From LMUY01 sp964246185 (GTDB lineage Bacteria > Pseudomonadota > Alphaproteobacteria > Acetobacterales > Acetobacteraceae), in NCBI GenBank assembly GCA_964246185.1, contig CAXTPP010000013.1, positions 1 through 39,698 of the forward strand: a stretch of DNA of 39,698 nucleotides, in the 5' to 3' direction. Position numbers and translations under genes: made by a program. Positions 16,955-24,933 of this stretch are shown piece by piece (the stretch's first letter is position 1; each line of letters starts with the position of its first letter). The notes under the pieces are model-generated. The model was given only the letters and a program-made list of their open reading frames with translations. It ran no database searches and was not told where the DNA came from.

Positions 16955-17722
16955 ATGAATGATTTGGCCCTCCTGGCACTGCAGGTGGAATGGGGCGCCG
17001 ACGAGGCGCTGGCCGAGCGCCCGGTCGACCGCCGGGCCGCTGCTGCCACGCCTGCACCGGCCTTCCCTCGGCTGGTGGTGCGGTCCGTGCCCGTGCCCGT
17101 GCCGATTCCTGCTGGCGTGGCTTCTGGCGTGGCCCAGGCCCAGGCGCTTGCCGCCGCGGCCGGCACGCCTGCGGAGCTGCGGGCCGCCTTGGCTGCGTTC
17201 GATGGCTGCGCCTTGCGGGCCACCGCCACCACCATGGTATTCAGCGATGGCGACGCCACGGCTGGCGTGGTGCTGGTGGCCGACGTGCCAGGGCCGGCAG
17301 AGGACCGGGCCGGAGTGCCGTTCGCAGGCCCGGCCGGCCTGTTCCTGGACCGCATGTTCGCCTCGGCCGGGCTGGACCGCGGCGCCTGTCTGGCCACCAG
17401 CCTGCTGCCCTGGCGTCCACCAGGCGACCGCAAGCCGGCTGACATGGAAGTTCAGCTCTGCCTGCCCTTCCTGCTACGCCACCTGCAGCTGCTGACGCCG
17501 CGTCTGGTGGTCATCCTGGGCGGGCTTGCCACCCGGACCCTGCTGCCCGCTGTTGGGCGGCGGCAACGCGGGGTGTGGCACGGCTTGGCCCTGCCAGGCC
17601 TGCCGAAGCCGGTTCCCACGCTGGCTTTGCCGTCGCCCGCCCATATCCAGGCGACGCCCGCCGCCAAGCGCGATGCCTGGGCAGACCTGCTGCGGCTGCG
17701 GCGCGCCCTCGACCTGCCATAA
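16955..17722 (+). CDS. uracil-DNA glycosylase, family-4-like, with altered active-site motifs
   Basis: A 255-residue protein of the UDG superfamily. The fold and spacing fit the alphaproteobacterial family-4 type: an N-terminal Ala/Pro/Val-rich leader, then AFDGCALRATATTMVFSDGD, an EDRAGVPFAGPAGLFLDRMF block, LPWRPPGDRKPADMEVQLC, and the C-terminal KRDAWADLLRLRRAL. Two of the cluster-type cysteines (FDGC, QLC) are visible. The usual GEAPG motif reads ADVPG (residues 109-113). The Asn of the ITN motif is Ser149, and the His of the HPAYLL motif is Ser227. Activity may therefore be lost or changed. The ATG at 16955 is the best start; the open frame continues upstream into the ETF-QO gene. It is divergent from ETF-QO and followed by slt and moaB. 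Confidence 0.82.
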   Translation: MNDLALLALQVEWGADEALAERPVDRRAAAATPAPAFPRLVVRSVPVPVPIPAGVASGVAQAQALAAAAGTPAELRAALAAFDGCALRATATTMVFSDGDATAGVVLVADVPGPAEDRAGVPFAGPAGLFLDRMFASAGLDRGACLATSLLPWRPPGDRKPADMEVQLCLPFLLRHLQLLTPRLVVILGGLATRTLLPAVGRRQRGVWHGLALPGLPKPVPTLALPSPAHIQATPAAKRDAWADLLRLRRALDLP

Positions 17723-17845
17723 GGCATTCACGTTTAATTTATGGCCAGCGCCACCTGCAAAAAGCCGTCAGTTGGCGGACACGGTTGCGACAGCGGCAGC
17801 TGCAGCGCTTGTGCCCGCTTGGCGCAGCGTGTAGCGGCCCCCGCC

Positions 17846-19675
17846 ATGCGAGGAGTCAGCCAGACGCTCTCCCGCCTTCCCGCCGCCCGGTTCCTGGTAG
17901 CCGGCGCTGCGATCATTGCCGGGTCATTGCCGGCGGGAAACCCGCGCGCTGCGTCCCTCAGCGAGGACACCGCATTCGCCAACCCGCGAATCGGCAGCGG
18001 CCTGGCGGGCGCCGACCTGCCGGAGCCGCTGGCGCCCAGCGATGCCGCCCGGCTGCGGCGGGTGTTCGCGCTGCAAGCCGCCGGCAGGCTTGCTGCAGCC
18101 GACGCGGAACTCGCCGAGACGCCGGACCCGCTGCTGAATGGCCACCTGCTGGCCCAGCGCTATCTCGGCCGCTTCACGCTCGCTCCCGCAGCTGACCTGG
18201 CGACCTGGCTGCGGCGATATCCCGACCATCCGGACGCCTCCGCCGTGCATGCCCTGTTGCTGACCCGGCTCGCGCCCGGCCGCCCACGCCCGGACGGGCC
18301 TGACTTGGCCATGCTGGAGCCGGAGTCGCCGGCTGCTGCGCCGCCCGAGGAAGACGAGCCGCCGCACGCCCGCCTGGTGCGCAACCCGCTGCTCGACCGC
18401 ACGGTGCACGAGCGCGCCCATGCCGGGAACGCCGACAGCGCGCTCGACCTGCTGCGCCGGACCAGGGGCCTGGATGCGGTGTATGGCAACCAGCTGCGGG
18501 CAGAGATCGCCCAGGCGCTGTTCACCCAGGGCCGCGAGGAGCTCGCCCTGCGGCTCGCGGCCGGCGCGTTGCGCCAGTCGGGCGGGCGCGTGGGACTGGC
18601 CGGCTACGTGGCAGGCCTGGCAGCATGGCGGTTGCAGCGCCTCGGCGAGGCGCAAGGCATGTTCGAGGCTGCCTACCGGGCAGATCTCGCCTCCGCCAGC
18701 CTGCGGGCCGGAGCGGCCTTCTGGGCTGCCCGCTCCCACCTCCGCAACCGCGACCCGGCCGGCTACAGCCCTTGGATGTCGCTCGCCGCACGGTCGCAGC
18801 ACACGTTCTACGGCCTGCTCGCCCACCGCACGCTGGGCCTGGGCAACGGCCTGCAGGACAGCCGCGAAACGCTCGGCGCCGCCGACACCGACGCGCTGAT
18901 GGCCAACCCGAATGGCCGCCGGGCCTTCGCGCTGCTGCAGGTCGGGCAAAGCCGGCGCGCCGAGGCGGAGCTGCGTTGCCTGTGGCCGCAGGTGGCGTCC
19001 GACCCTGCGCTGAGCGGCGCGGTGCTCCGCGTGGCCGAGGCGGCCGGGCTGACCGACTTGGCGGCCCAGTTGGCCGGGCTGATCGAGACGGCGCAGGGTC
19101 GTCCGCACGACAGCGCGCGTTTCCCGCTCCCCATGCTGCGCCCTGCAGGCGGTTTCCGCATGGACCCGGCGCTGGTCTATGCGCTGACCCGGCTGGAATC
19201 GAACTTCGACCCGGACGCCATTTCCAGGGTCGGCGCGCGCGGCCTCATGCAGGTCATGCCAGCCACCGCGAGCTACATGAACGGCGACGGCGGCAACGCG
19301 GCCGGCCGCTACGCGAGGCGGCTGCATGACCCGGCGATCAACCTGTCCATCGGGCAGAGCTACGTGATGCACCTTGCCACGCTGGATGGCGTGGGCAACG
19401 ACCTCATCCGCCTGCTCGCCAGCTACAACGCCGGACCCACCAGCTTCGGCCGCATGGCTGACGGCATTCCCGTGTCGGACGATCCGCTGCTGTTCATCGA
19501 GAGCATACCCAACGACGAAACGCGGGCGTATGTTCCCCGTGCGCTGACCTACAGCTGGATCTACGCTGCCCGCCTCCATCTGCCCGCGCCGAGCCTGGAC
19601 ACGCTTGCCGCGGGCGCTTGGCCCGCCTTCGAGCCGCAGGCGCCGAAGCGCGAGCAGGTCGCCCGCCTGCACTGA
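17846..19675 (+). CDS. soluble lytic murein transglycosylase (Slt70-type)
   Basis: A periplasmic enzyme that cleaves peptidoglycan glycan strands to form 1,6-anhydromuramyl ends. From the chosen ATG the protein has 609 residues: an N-terminal signal peptide (MRGVSQTLSRLPAARFLVAG), a long Ala/Leu-rich helical superhelix (about 60-420), and a C-terminal SLT domain. Glu451 is the catalytic acid in TRLESNFDPDA. The domain continues with VGARGLMQVMPATASYM and LLASYNAGPTSFGRM. An upstream in-frame ATG at 17741 would add 35 residues with several cysteines before the signal peptide, so I prefer 17846. Neither start has a strong ribosome site. Eleven bases after its stop comes moaB, so the two are likely cotranscribed. 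Confidence 0.92.
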   Translation: MRGVSQTLSRLPAARFLVAGAAIIAGSLPAGNPRAASLSEDTAFANPRIGSGLAGADLPEPLAPSDAARLRRVFALQAAGRLAAADAELAETPDPLLNGHLLAQRYLGRFTLAPAADLATWLRRYPDHPDASAVHALLLTRLAPGRPRPDGPDLAMLEPESPAAAPPEEDEPPHARLVRNPLLDRTVHERAHAGNADSALDLLRRTRGLDAVYGNQLRAEIAQALFTQGREELALRLAAGALRQSGGRVGLAGYVAGLAAWRLQRLGEAQGMFEAAYRADLASASLRAGAAFWAARSHLRNRDPAGYSPWMSLAARSQHTFYGLLAHRTLGLGNGLQDSRETLGAADTDALMANPNGRRAFALLQVGQSRRAEAELRCLWPQVASDPALSGAVLRVAEAAGLTDLAAQLAGLIETAQGRPHDSARFPLPMLRPAGGFRMDPALVYALTRLESNFDPDAISRVGARGLMQVMPATASYMNGDGGNAAGRYARRLHDPAINLSIGQSYVMHLATLDGVGNDLIRLLASYNAGPTSFGRMADGIPVSDDPLLFIESIPNDETRAYVPRALTYSWIYAARLHLPAPSLDTLAAGAWPAFEPQAPKREQVARLH

Positions 19676-19680
19676 AGGAG
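19675..19680 (+). promoter_or_regulatory. ribosome binding site setting the moaB TTG start
   Basis: AAGGAG lies six bases before a TTG at 19687 and overlaps the last base of the transglycosylase stop. It supports TTG as the moaB start, because no in-frame ATG gives the family N-terminus. Confidence 0.7.
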
Positions 19681-19686
19681 CCTGTC

Positions 19687-20229
19687 TTGGGCATCGACGA
19701 GAGCCGCCGCTTCCTCCCCGTCCGCATCGCCGTGCTGACCGTGTCGGACACCCGGACGCAGGCCGATGACACGTCAGGCGACGCGCTGGCCGCGCGGGTG
19801 CTGGCTGCGGGCCACGTGCTGGCGGACCGCGGCATCGAACGGGACGACGCGGACGCGATCGAGGCCAGGTTGCGCGGCTGGATCGCTGACCCGGCGGTGG
19901 ACGCGGTCATCACCACCGGCGGCACCGGCATCACCGGCCGGGACGTGACCCCCGAGGCGTTCGAGCGCGTCATGGACAAGCGCATCGAGGGCTTCGGCGA
20001 GTTGTTCCGCATGATCAGCTTCGCCAAGATCGGCACCTCGACCATGCAATCGCGCGCGATCGGCGGCGTGGCGGGCGGCACCTACCTGTTTGCGCTGCCC
20101 GGCAGCACGGGTGCGGTGAAGGATGGCTGGGACGGCATCCTGCTCTCCCAGCTGGACAGCCGCCATCGGCCCTGCAACCTGGTGGAGCTGATGCCGCGGC
20201 TGCAGGAGCACCTGTTGGGCGCTGCCTAA
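19687..20229 (+). CDS. moaB: molybdenum cofactor biosynthesis protein MoaB
   Basis: A MoaB/Mog-type molybdopterin-binding protein of 180 residues. This family acts in adenylylation of molybdopterin, the step before molybdate insertion, in the cytoplasm. Diagnostic blocks are VRIAVLTVSDTRTQADDTSG, the TGGTGITGRDVTPEA loop and the ALPGSTGAVKDGWDGIL segment. The start is a TTG preceded by AAGGAG. The length is typical. It follows the lytic transglycosylase at 11 bases, but no other cofactor genes are nearby. A palindromic element begins 29 bases after the stop and may terminate it. Confidence 0.94.
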   Translation: MGIDESRRFLPVRIAVLTVSDTRTQADDTSGDALAARVLAAGHVLADRGIERDDADAIEARLRGWIADPAVDAVITTGGTGITGRDVTPEAFERVMDKRIEGFGELFRMISFAKIGTSTMQSRAIGGVAGGTYLFALPGSTGAVKDGWDGILLSQLDSRHRPCNLVELMPRLQEHLLGAA

Positions 20230-20257
20230 CGCCGACAGCCCTTGAGCGTGAGCGTCG

Positions 20258-20379
20258 AGCAAGGCCAGAGGCTCTGCCTCTGGACTCCGCCGAAGGCAGG
20301 GCCTTTGGAACCCGTTTATGTAAACAGGTTGCCAAAGGCCTCAGGCCTTCGGCGGGTCTGGGCAGCGCCCAGCCTTGCT
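20258..20379 (+). repeat. palindromic intergenic element, copy 2 (uninterrupted)
   Basis: A 122-base palindrome between the convergent moaB and ClC genes. The ends are inverted: AGCAAGGC (20258-20265) and GCCTTGCT (20372-20379). Each end carries a local hairpin: CCAGAGGCTCTGCCTCTGG on the left, CTGGGCAGCGCCCAG on the right. The inner arms CCGCCGAAGGCAGGGCCTTT and CCAAAGGCCTCAGGCCTTCG are complementary. The centre is an A/T-richer stretch (CCCGTTTATGTAAACAGGTT) that is itself partly symmetrical. The right end codes for the last residues of the ClC gene. A bidirectional terminator role is likely. It has no coding capacity of its own and could be a mobile palindrome of the REP/MITE kind. Confidence 0.85.
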
Positions 20380-21729
20380 GTCCAGCAGGTCAGCGTCCGT
20401 GGCATAACCCTCCTGCGCACGCAGGTAGCGGTCGGCCAGGGTGGCATACAAAGGTTGGCGGCACACCAGCCGCGAGACGGCGAAGGCCAGCAGCGCCGCC
20501 GCCATCAAGGGCACCGTGACCCGGCCGTCATCGGTCATTTCCATGACGATGACCGTGGCCGTGATCGGCGCCTGCACCACGCCGCTGAAATACGCCACCA
20601 TGCCCAGCAGGATCACCGCCCCGGCAGGAGCGGCAGGCAGGAACCCTGCGATGGCGTGTCCTAAGCCGGAGCCGACCGCGAGCGACGGCGCGAAAATCCC
20701 ACCGGGGATGCCGCTGACGTAGGACACGACCGTGGCCGCCAGCTTGAGCAGGAAGAAGCCGCCGGACGCCGTGCCGTCATTCACCAGCGCGCGTGCCTGA
20801 GCATAGCCGGTGCCGTAGGTGCTGCCTTCGCTGAGCCAGCCGATCGCCGCGATTCCCAGGCCGCACAGCGCCGCGAACCCGACCGGCTGGCGTGCGATCC
20901 AGCGGCCCGCGACTCCCGGCATGCCGTGGGCGAACAGCAGCAAGGCACGGCTGAACAAGCCGCCCGCAAGGCCGCCGCATACGCCGCAGGCCAGCACTGC
21001 GAGCCAGCCTACGCCCCAGGGCAGCTCGGCGGAGGCCGCGCCGAAATAGCTGTAGTTGCCGATGGTGGCCGCCGTCGTGACGCCGGCGATGATGACGGCC
21101 GTCAGCACCGTGCCGGACGTGCGCGCCTCGAACGAGTGGCTCAGCTCTTCGATGGCGAACACCACCCCGGCCAGGGGCGTGTTGAACGCGGCGGCGACCC
21201 CGGCCGCCCCGCCGCCAAGCACCATGGCGCGGTAGGCGTCCTGGCGCGGCAGGCGCAGCGCTCGGCCCACGGCGTGCATGATGCTGGCGCTGACCTGCAC
21301 CGTGGGTCCCTCCCGCCCGATGGACGCCCCGCATGCCAGGCCCAGCAAGGTCAGCACGACCTTGCCGCTCGCCACCCGCAGCGACAGCGTAGCGTCCACC
21401 CGGTCGGCGCGCTTCATGTGCAGGGATGCGATCACCTGGGGGATGCCGCTGCCCTGCGCGCCGGGGAACACCGTGCGGGTGAGCAGGACGCTCAGCGCCA
21501 AGCCGGCCGGGGCGAGCAGGAACGGCAGCCAGGGACGCCCGGCCGTCACGCCGTCGAACAGCCGCCCGGCGCCGTCGGCCAGGCGGGCGAACAGCAGCGC
21601 GGCGATGCCCACCAGCACTGCGCCGGCCCAGAACGCCAACCGCCGCAGCCATTCCTGGCGGGAGTGCTCCGGCCCGGCCGGCAACCAGCCCCGGGCGGTG
21701 CGGGCAAGCAGATTCATCACAGCGTTCAT
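20341..21729 (-). CDS. ClC-family chloride/proton antiporter
   Basis: An inner-membrane ClC protein of 462 residues with about ten to twelve hydrophobic segments. Filter motifs are present: GSGIP (residues 93-97), GREGP with gating Glu140, and GGIFAP. The FNTPLAGVVFAIEEL segment keeps the internal glutamate typical of exchangers rather than channels (the Glu203 position of E. coli ClcA). There is no C-terminal CBS pair. The ATG at 21729 has AAGG just upstream and starts MNAVMNLLARTARG; a GTG ten codons earlier is possible. The last dozen codons and the TGA stop lie inside palindromic element copy 2, giving a Pro/Lys/Arg-rich tail (AGRCPDPPKA). It is divergent from the radical SAM gene. Confidence 0.93.
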   Translation of the reverse strand: MNAVMNLLARTARGWLPAGPEHSRQEWLRRLAFWAGAVLVGIAALLFARLADGAGRLFDGVTAGRPWLPFLLAPAGLALSVLLTRTVFPGAQGSGIPQVIASLHMKRADRVDATLSLRVASGKVVLTLLGLACGASIGREGPTVQVSASIMHAVGRALRLPRQDAYRAMVLGGGAAGVAAAFNTPLAGVVFAIEELSHSFEARTSGTVLTAVIIAGVTTAATIGNYSYFGAASAELPWGVGWLAVLACGVCGGLAGGLFSRALLLFAHGMPGVAGRWIARQPVGFAALCGLGIAAIGWLSEGSTYGTGYAQARALVNDGTASGGFFLLKLAATVVSYVSGIPGGIFAPSLAVGSGLGHAIAGFLPAAPAGAVILLGMVAYFSGVVQAPITATVIVMEMTDDGRVTVPLMAAALLAFAVSRLVCRQPLYATLADRYLRAQEGYATDADLLDSKAGRCPDPPKA

Positions 21730-21794
21730 ACCTTGTTCTTGACCAGCCTCTCGTGTCACGCCATGTTCGGTCTGAACAGACGGGGAACGATGCC

Positions 21795-22946
21795 ATGCTC
21801 ACGACCGCCCTGCCCTCCCGTTCCAGCCACCCGGTCCATGACGGGGCTGAGGCGGTGGCCATGCCTCCGCTCACCCGTCATGGCCGGGGCGCCACAATCA
21901 ACCCGGCGGTGCGCTACGACAAGCTGCGGGCCGAGGCGTTCGACGATGGCTGGGGCACGCTGGAGGCGGCGTTCAGCGAGCTGCCGCTGTTGCCGACGAC
22001 CTTGCAGCGGGACAGCAGCCGCACCGCCATCAGCTGGAACACCAGCCCGGACCTGGGTTTTGACCGCGCCGTGAATCCCTACCGCGGTTGCGAGCACGGC
22101 TGCATCTACTGCTACGCCCGCCCCAGCCACGCCTACCTCGGCTACTCGCCTGGCCTGGATTTCGAGACCAAGCTGGTGTTCAAGCCCGACGTGGCCGAGC
22201 AGCTGGAGCGGGAGTTCCGCAAGCCCGGCTACGTGGCACGGCCGTTGGCGCTCGGCTCCAACACCGACCCCTACCAGCCGGTGGAGCGCACGCTGAAGCT
22301 GACCCGCTCGGTGCTGGAAGTGCTGGAGCGGTTCGGCCATCCCTTCTCCATCGTGACCAAGTCCGCCGGCGTGGTGCGCGACGTGGATATCCTGCAGCGC
22401 ATGGCCGATCGCGGCCTCGTGCGCGTGTGGCTGTCCGTCACCACGCTGGACGCTGCCCTGGCGCGCAAGATGGAGCCTCGTGCGGCAGCCCCGTCCCGCC
22501 GGCTGGCGGCCGTCACGGCCCTGGCGTCCGCGGGCGTTCCGGTCGGCGTGCTGGCCGCGCCGATGATCCCGGGGCTGAACGATGCGGAGATGGAGCGCAT
22601 CATGAAGGCGGCCGCGAAGGCTGGCGCGAGCTCCGCCAGCTACGTCCTGCTGCGCCTGCCGCTCGAGCTGCAGCAGATGTTCGAGGCATGGCTGGTGCAG
22701 CATGTCCCCGACCGCGCCCGCCACGTGCTCAGCCTGGTGCGCCAGACGCGGGGCGGCGTGCTGAACGACGCCAAGTTCCACAGCCGGTTCAGCGGCTCCG
22801 GCGTGTATGCGGACCTGCTGGCCCGGCGGTTCGCCCGCGTCGCGCGCCAGCACGGCCTGCTGGAGCGGCCGCAGCTCGACTGCTCGCAGTTCTCGCCCCC
22901 GCAGGGCGTGCTCGGCTCGGCGGAGTCGCAGATGTCCTTGTTTTAG
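21795..22946 (+). CDS. radical SAM protein, PA0069 / SPL-like family
   Basis: A radical S-adenosylmethionine protein of 383 residues. The iron-sulfur motif is CEHGCIYCYARPSHAY (Cys-x3-Cys-x2-Cys), reached after VNPYRG. It is followed by LALGSNTDPYQPVERTLKLT and VWLSVTTLDAALARKMEPRA. This is the layout of the PA0069 family, related to spore photoproduct lyase-type proteins; no reaction is established that I know of. The start at 21795 (MLTTALPSRS) is the best of several; a GTG at 21753 would add 14 residues. The conserved part begins near GRGATINPAVRYD. It is divergent from the ClC gene across 65 bases and followed by a short hairpin and T-run. Confidence 0.88.
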   Translation: MLTTALPSRSSHPVHDGAEAVAMPPLTRHGRGATINPAVRYDKLRAEAFDDGWGTLEAAFSELPLLPTTLQRDSSRTAISWNTSPDLGFDRAVNPYRGCEHGCIYCYARPSHAYLGYSPGLDFETKLVFKPDVAEQLEREFRKPGYVARPLALGSNTDPYQPVERTLKLTRSVLEVLERFGHPFSIVTKSAGVVRDVDILQRMADRGLVRVWLSVTTLDAALARKMEPRAAAPSRRLAAVTALASAGVPVGVLAAPMIPGLNDAEMERIMKAAAKAGASSASYVLLRLPLELQQMFEAWLVQHVPDRARHVLSLVRQTRGGVLNDAKFHSRFSGSGVYADLLARRFARVARQHGLLERPQLDCSQFSPPQGVLGSAESQMSLF

Positions 22947-22963
22947 CTGGAAGCGGACCAGCG

Positions 22964-22982
22964 TAGGCAAAGCCTAATTTTA
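22964..22982 (+). terminator. short hairpin with T-rich tail after the radical SAM gene
   Basis: TAGGC (22964-22968) pairs with GCCTA (22972-22976) around AAA, followed by ATTTTA. Another five-pair stem, GCTGG/CCAGC (22946-22962), begins at the stop codon. The stems are short for an intrinsic terminator, but the position and T-run fit. Confidence 0.4.
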
Positions 22983-22992
22983 CCTATGTGAT

Positions 22993-23042
22993 GCGCTTAT
23001 AGCGCTGATAGCTCACGCGCTTAGGAAAATCGTAAGCGTGTG
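22993..23042 (+). promoter_or_regulatory. cluster of inverted repeats upstream of rnhB-ccrM
   Basis: In an unusually A/T-rich spacer, GCGCT-TAT-AGCGC forms a 13-base palindrome (22993-23005). CACGCGCTTA (23014-23023) pairs with TAAGCGTGTG (23033-23042) across nine bases. The heptamer GCGCTTA occurs at 22993 and 23017, 24 bases apart (about two helical turns), and nearly again in reverse at 23033. The layout suggests an operator or a structured leader for the rnhB-ccrM transcript. I see no CtrA-type TTAA-N7-TTAA site and no GANTC in this cluster. Confidence 0.4.
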
Positions 23043-23087
23043 CCATGCCGCGCCCGGCGGGCCTTTCATCCTGTCGCAGCAAGGGTT

Positions 23088-23732
23088 ATGCCGTTCGCCA
23101 TGCCGGACTACACCATCGAGACGCAGCATGGCGGCCGGGTCGCGGGGGTGGACGAGGCTGGGCGCGGGCCGCTTGCGGGGCCGGTCGTCGCCGCGGCGGT
23201 GGTGTTCCCGGCCGGCTTGCCGCCCGGGATGGCAGGGCTGCTGGACGACTCGAAGAAGCTCACGGCAGGGCAGCGCGACCTGGCATACGCGGCGCTGCTC
23301 GCCTCCGGCATGGCAGAGATCGGCATAGGCGCCGCGTCGGTCGCGGAAATCTCTCGCCTCAACATCCTGCGCGCGGCGATGCTGGCGATGCGCCGGGCCG
23401 TCGCCCGGCTGCCGATGCTGCCGGACCTGGCGCTGGTCGATGGCGACCGCCCGCCTGCCCTGCCCTGCCCGGTCCGCTGCGTGATCGGCGGGGACGCACT
23501 CTGCCTGTCGATCGCCGCGGCCTCCATCGTAGCCAAGGTGGTGCGGGACCGCGCGATGACCCGGCTGGCGGCGCGCTGGCCGCACTACGGCTGGCATTCC
23601 AACGCCGGCTACGGCACCGCCGCGCACCGGGCGGCCATCGCGCTGCACGGCCCGTCCCGCCATCACCGGCCCACCTTCGGCACGGTGCGGCTGCACCTCG
23701 CAAACGCAGGGCCGCTGCCCGCCGAACGCTGA
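23088..23732 (+). CDS. rnhB: ribonuclease HII
   Basis: Type 2 RNase H, which nicks the RNA strand of RNA-DNA hybrids and removes misincorporated ribonucleotides. It has 214 residues. Metal-binding acidic residues are visible in GVDEAGRGPLAGPVVAAAVV (Asp-Glu pair), in LVDGDRPP and in SIVAKVVRDRAM. The KKLT block (DDSKKLTAGQR) and the C-terminal HSNAGYGTAAHRAAI and HRPTFGTVR match the family. The start at 23088 has AAGGG close upstream; the frame stays open further upstream through the repeat cluster, and an ATG at 23100 also fits. The gene lies 70 bases before ccrM, an arrangement common in Alphaproteobacteria, so they probably share a transcript. Confidence 0.94.
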   Translation: MPFAMPDYTIETQHGGRVAGVDEAGRGPLAGPVVAAAVVFPAGLPPGMAGLLDDSKKLTAGQRDLAYAALLASGMAEIGIGAASVAEISRLNILRAAMLAMRRAVARLPMLPDLALVDGDRPPALPCPVRCVIGGDALCLSIAAASIVAKVVRDRAMTRLAARWPHYGWHSNAGYGTAAHRAAIALHGPSRHHRPTFGTVRLHLANAGPLPAER

Positions 23733-23786
23733 CCGGCTTCGATTGACGCGGCTTCGGGCGCGCCGCCAGAGTGCCGCCGCATTGCC

Positions 23787-23793
23787 AAGGAGG
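23787..23793 (+). promoter_or_regulatory. strong ribosome binding site deciding the ccrM GTG start
   Basis: AAGGAGG lies nine bases before GTG at 23803. It rules in favour of GTG over a start 20 codons upstream, which would add an Arg/Ala-rich stretch absent from CcrM proteins. Confidence 0.8.
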
Positions 23794-23802
23794 CCCGACC
23801 GC

Positions 23803-24870
23803 GTGGAAATCGTCCGCGAATTGCCGCTGGACCAAGTGTTGCGGGGCGACTGCGTGCGGGTGATGGGCATGCTGCCGCCCGCGTCGGTCCACTGCGTGTT
23901 CGCCGACCCGCCGTACAACCTTCAGCTGCGCGGCGAGCTGCGCCGCCCGGACGACAGCCTGGTCGATGGCGTGGACGACGACTGGGACCGCTTCGCCGAC
24001 TTCGCGGAGTACGACGCGTTCACCCGCGCCTGGCTGGAGGAGTGCCGCCGGCTGCTGCGCAAGGACGGCACGATCTGGGTGATCGGCGCCTACCACAACA
24101 TCTTCCGCATCGGCGCCATGCTGCAGGACCTCGGCTTCTGGATCCTGAACGACGTGGTGTGGCGCAAGACCAACCCGATGCCGAACTTCCGCGGCCGCCG
24201 CTTCACCAACGCGCACGAGACGATGATCTGGGCCGCCCGCGGCCGGGACAGCCGCTACAAGTTCAACTACCACGCCATGAAGGCGCTGAACGACGACCTG
24301 CAGATGCGCAGCGACTGGCTGCTGCCGCTTTGCACCGGGCCGGAGCGGCTGCGCAACCAGCACGGCCTGAAGCTGCACCCGACCCAAAAGCCGGAGGCGC
24401 TGCTGCATCGGGTGCTGCTGGCCTCCACCGCGCCGGACGACATCGTGCTCGACCCGTTCCTCGGCACCGGCACCACGGCGGCGGTGGCCAAGCGGCTCGG
24501 GCGGCACTTCATCGGCATCGAGCGCCACCCGGCCTACGTGGAGGCGGCGATGGCGCGGGTGAAGCAGGAGAAGGCGCTGCCGCTGGCTGGGCTCGCCACC
24601 GCGCCCTCCCGGCGGGACATGCCCCGGGTGCCGTTCGGCAGCTTCGTGGAGCGCGGCCTGGTCGCACCCGGCACCGAGCTGCGGGACCGTACGCGACAGG
24701 TGGTGGCGACGGTCAGCGCGGACGGCACGCTGGTGAGCGGGGCGCACGCCGGGTCGATCCACAAGGTGGGCGCCGCGGTGCAGAATGCGCCGTCGTGCAA
24801 CGGCTGGACGTTCTGGCACATCGAGCGCGGGGGGGCCTGGGTGCCGATCGACGTGTTCCGCCAGGGTTGA
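23803..24870 (+). CDS. ccrM: cell-cycle DNA adenine methyltransferase CcrM (GANTC)
   Basis: A beta-class N6-adenine methyltransferase of 355 residues. The catalytic DPPY motif is at residues 35-38 (FADPPYNLQLRGEL), followed by DDDWDRF. The AdoMet-binding motif is near residue 217 (DPFLGTGTTAAVAKRLGRHF), in the order typical of the beta class. The KLHPTQKPEALLHRVL block precedes it. About 90 C-terminal residues form the extra domain found in CcrM enzymes (SIHKVGAAVQNAPSCNGWTF and after). CcrM methylates the adenine in GANTC and couples gene expression to replication in Alphaproteobacteria. The GTG start has an AAGGAGG site. It lies downstream of rnhB and is followed by a Uma2 gene. Confidence 0.96.
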   Translation: MEIVRELPLDQVLRGDCVRVMGMLPPASVHCVFADPPYNLQLRGELRRPDDSLVDGVDDDWDRFADFAEYDAFTRAWLEECRRLLRKDGTIWVIGAYHNIFRIGAMLQDLGFWILNDVVWRKTNPMPNFRGRRFTNAHETMIWAARGRDSRYKFNYHAMKALNDDLQMRSDWLLPLCTGPERLRNQHGLKLHPTQKPEALLHRVLLASTAPDDIVLDPFLGTGTTAAVAKRLGRHFIGIERHPAYVEAAMARVKQEKALPLAGLATAPSRRDMPRVPFGSFVERGLVAPGTELRDRTRQVVATVSADGTLVSGAHAGSIHKVGAAVQNAPSCNGWTFWHIERGGAWVPIDVFRQG

Positions 24871-24933
24871 GGCGTCGTAGCCTGGGCAGCGCCAACGGTG
24901 ATACGCTCGGCGCAAGGTGGATGGAGATGCGCC

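Noticed and set aside
20777..21874. Minus-strand frame overlapping the ClC gene in another phase, and plus-strand frames opposite it.
   Set aside because: No membrane segments or motifs; the ClC frame holds the filter motifs.
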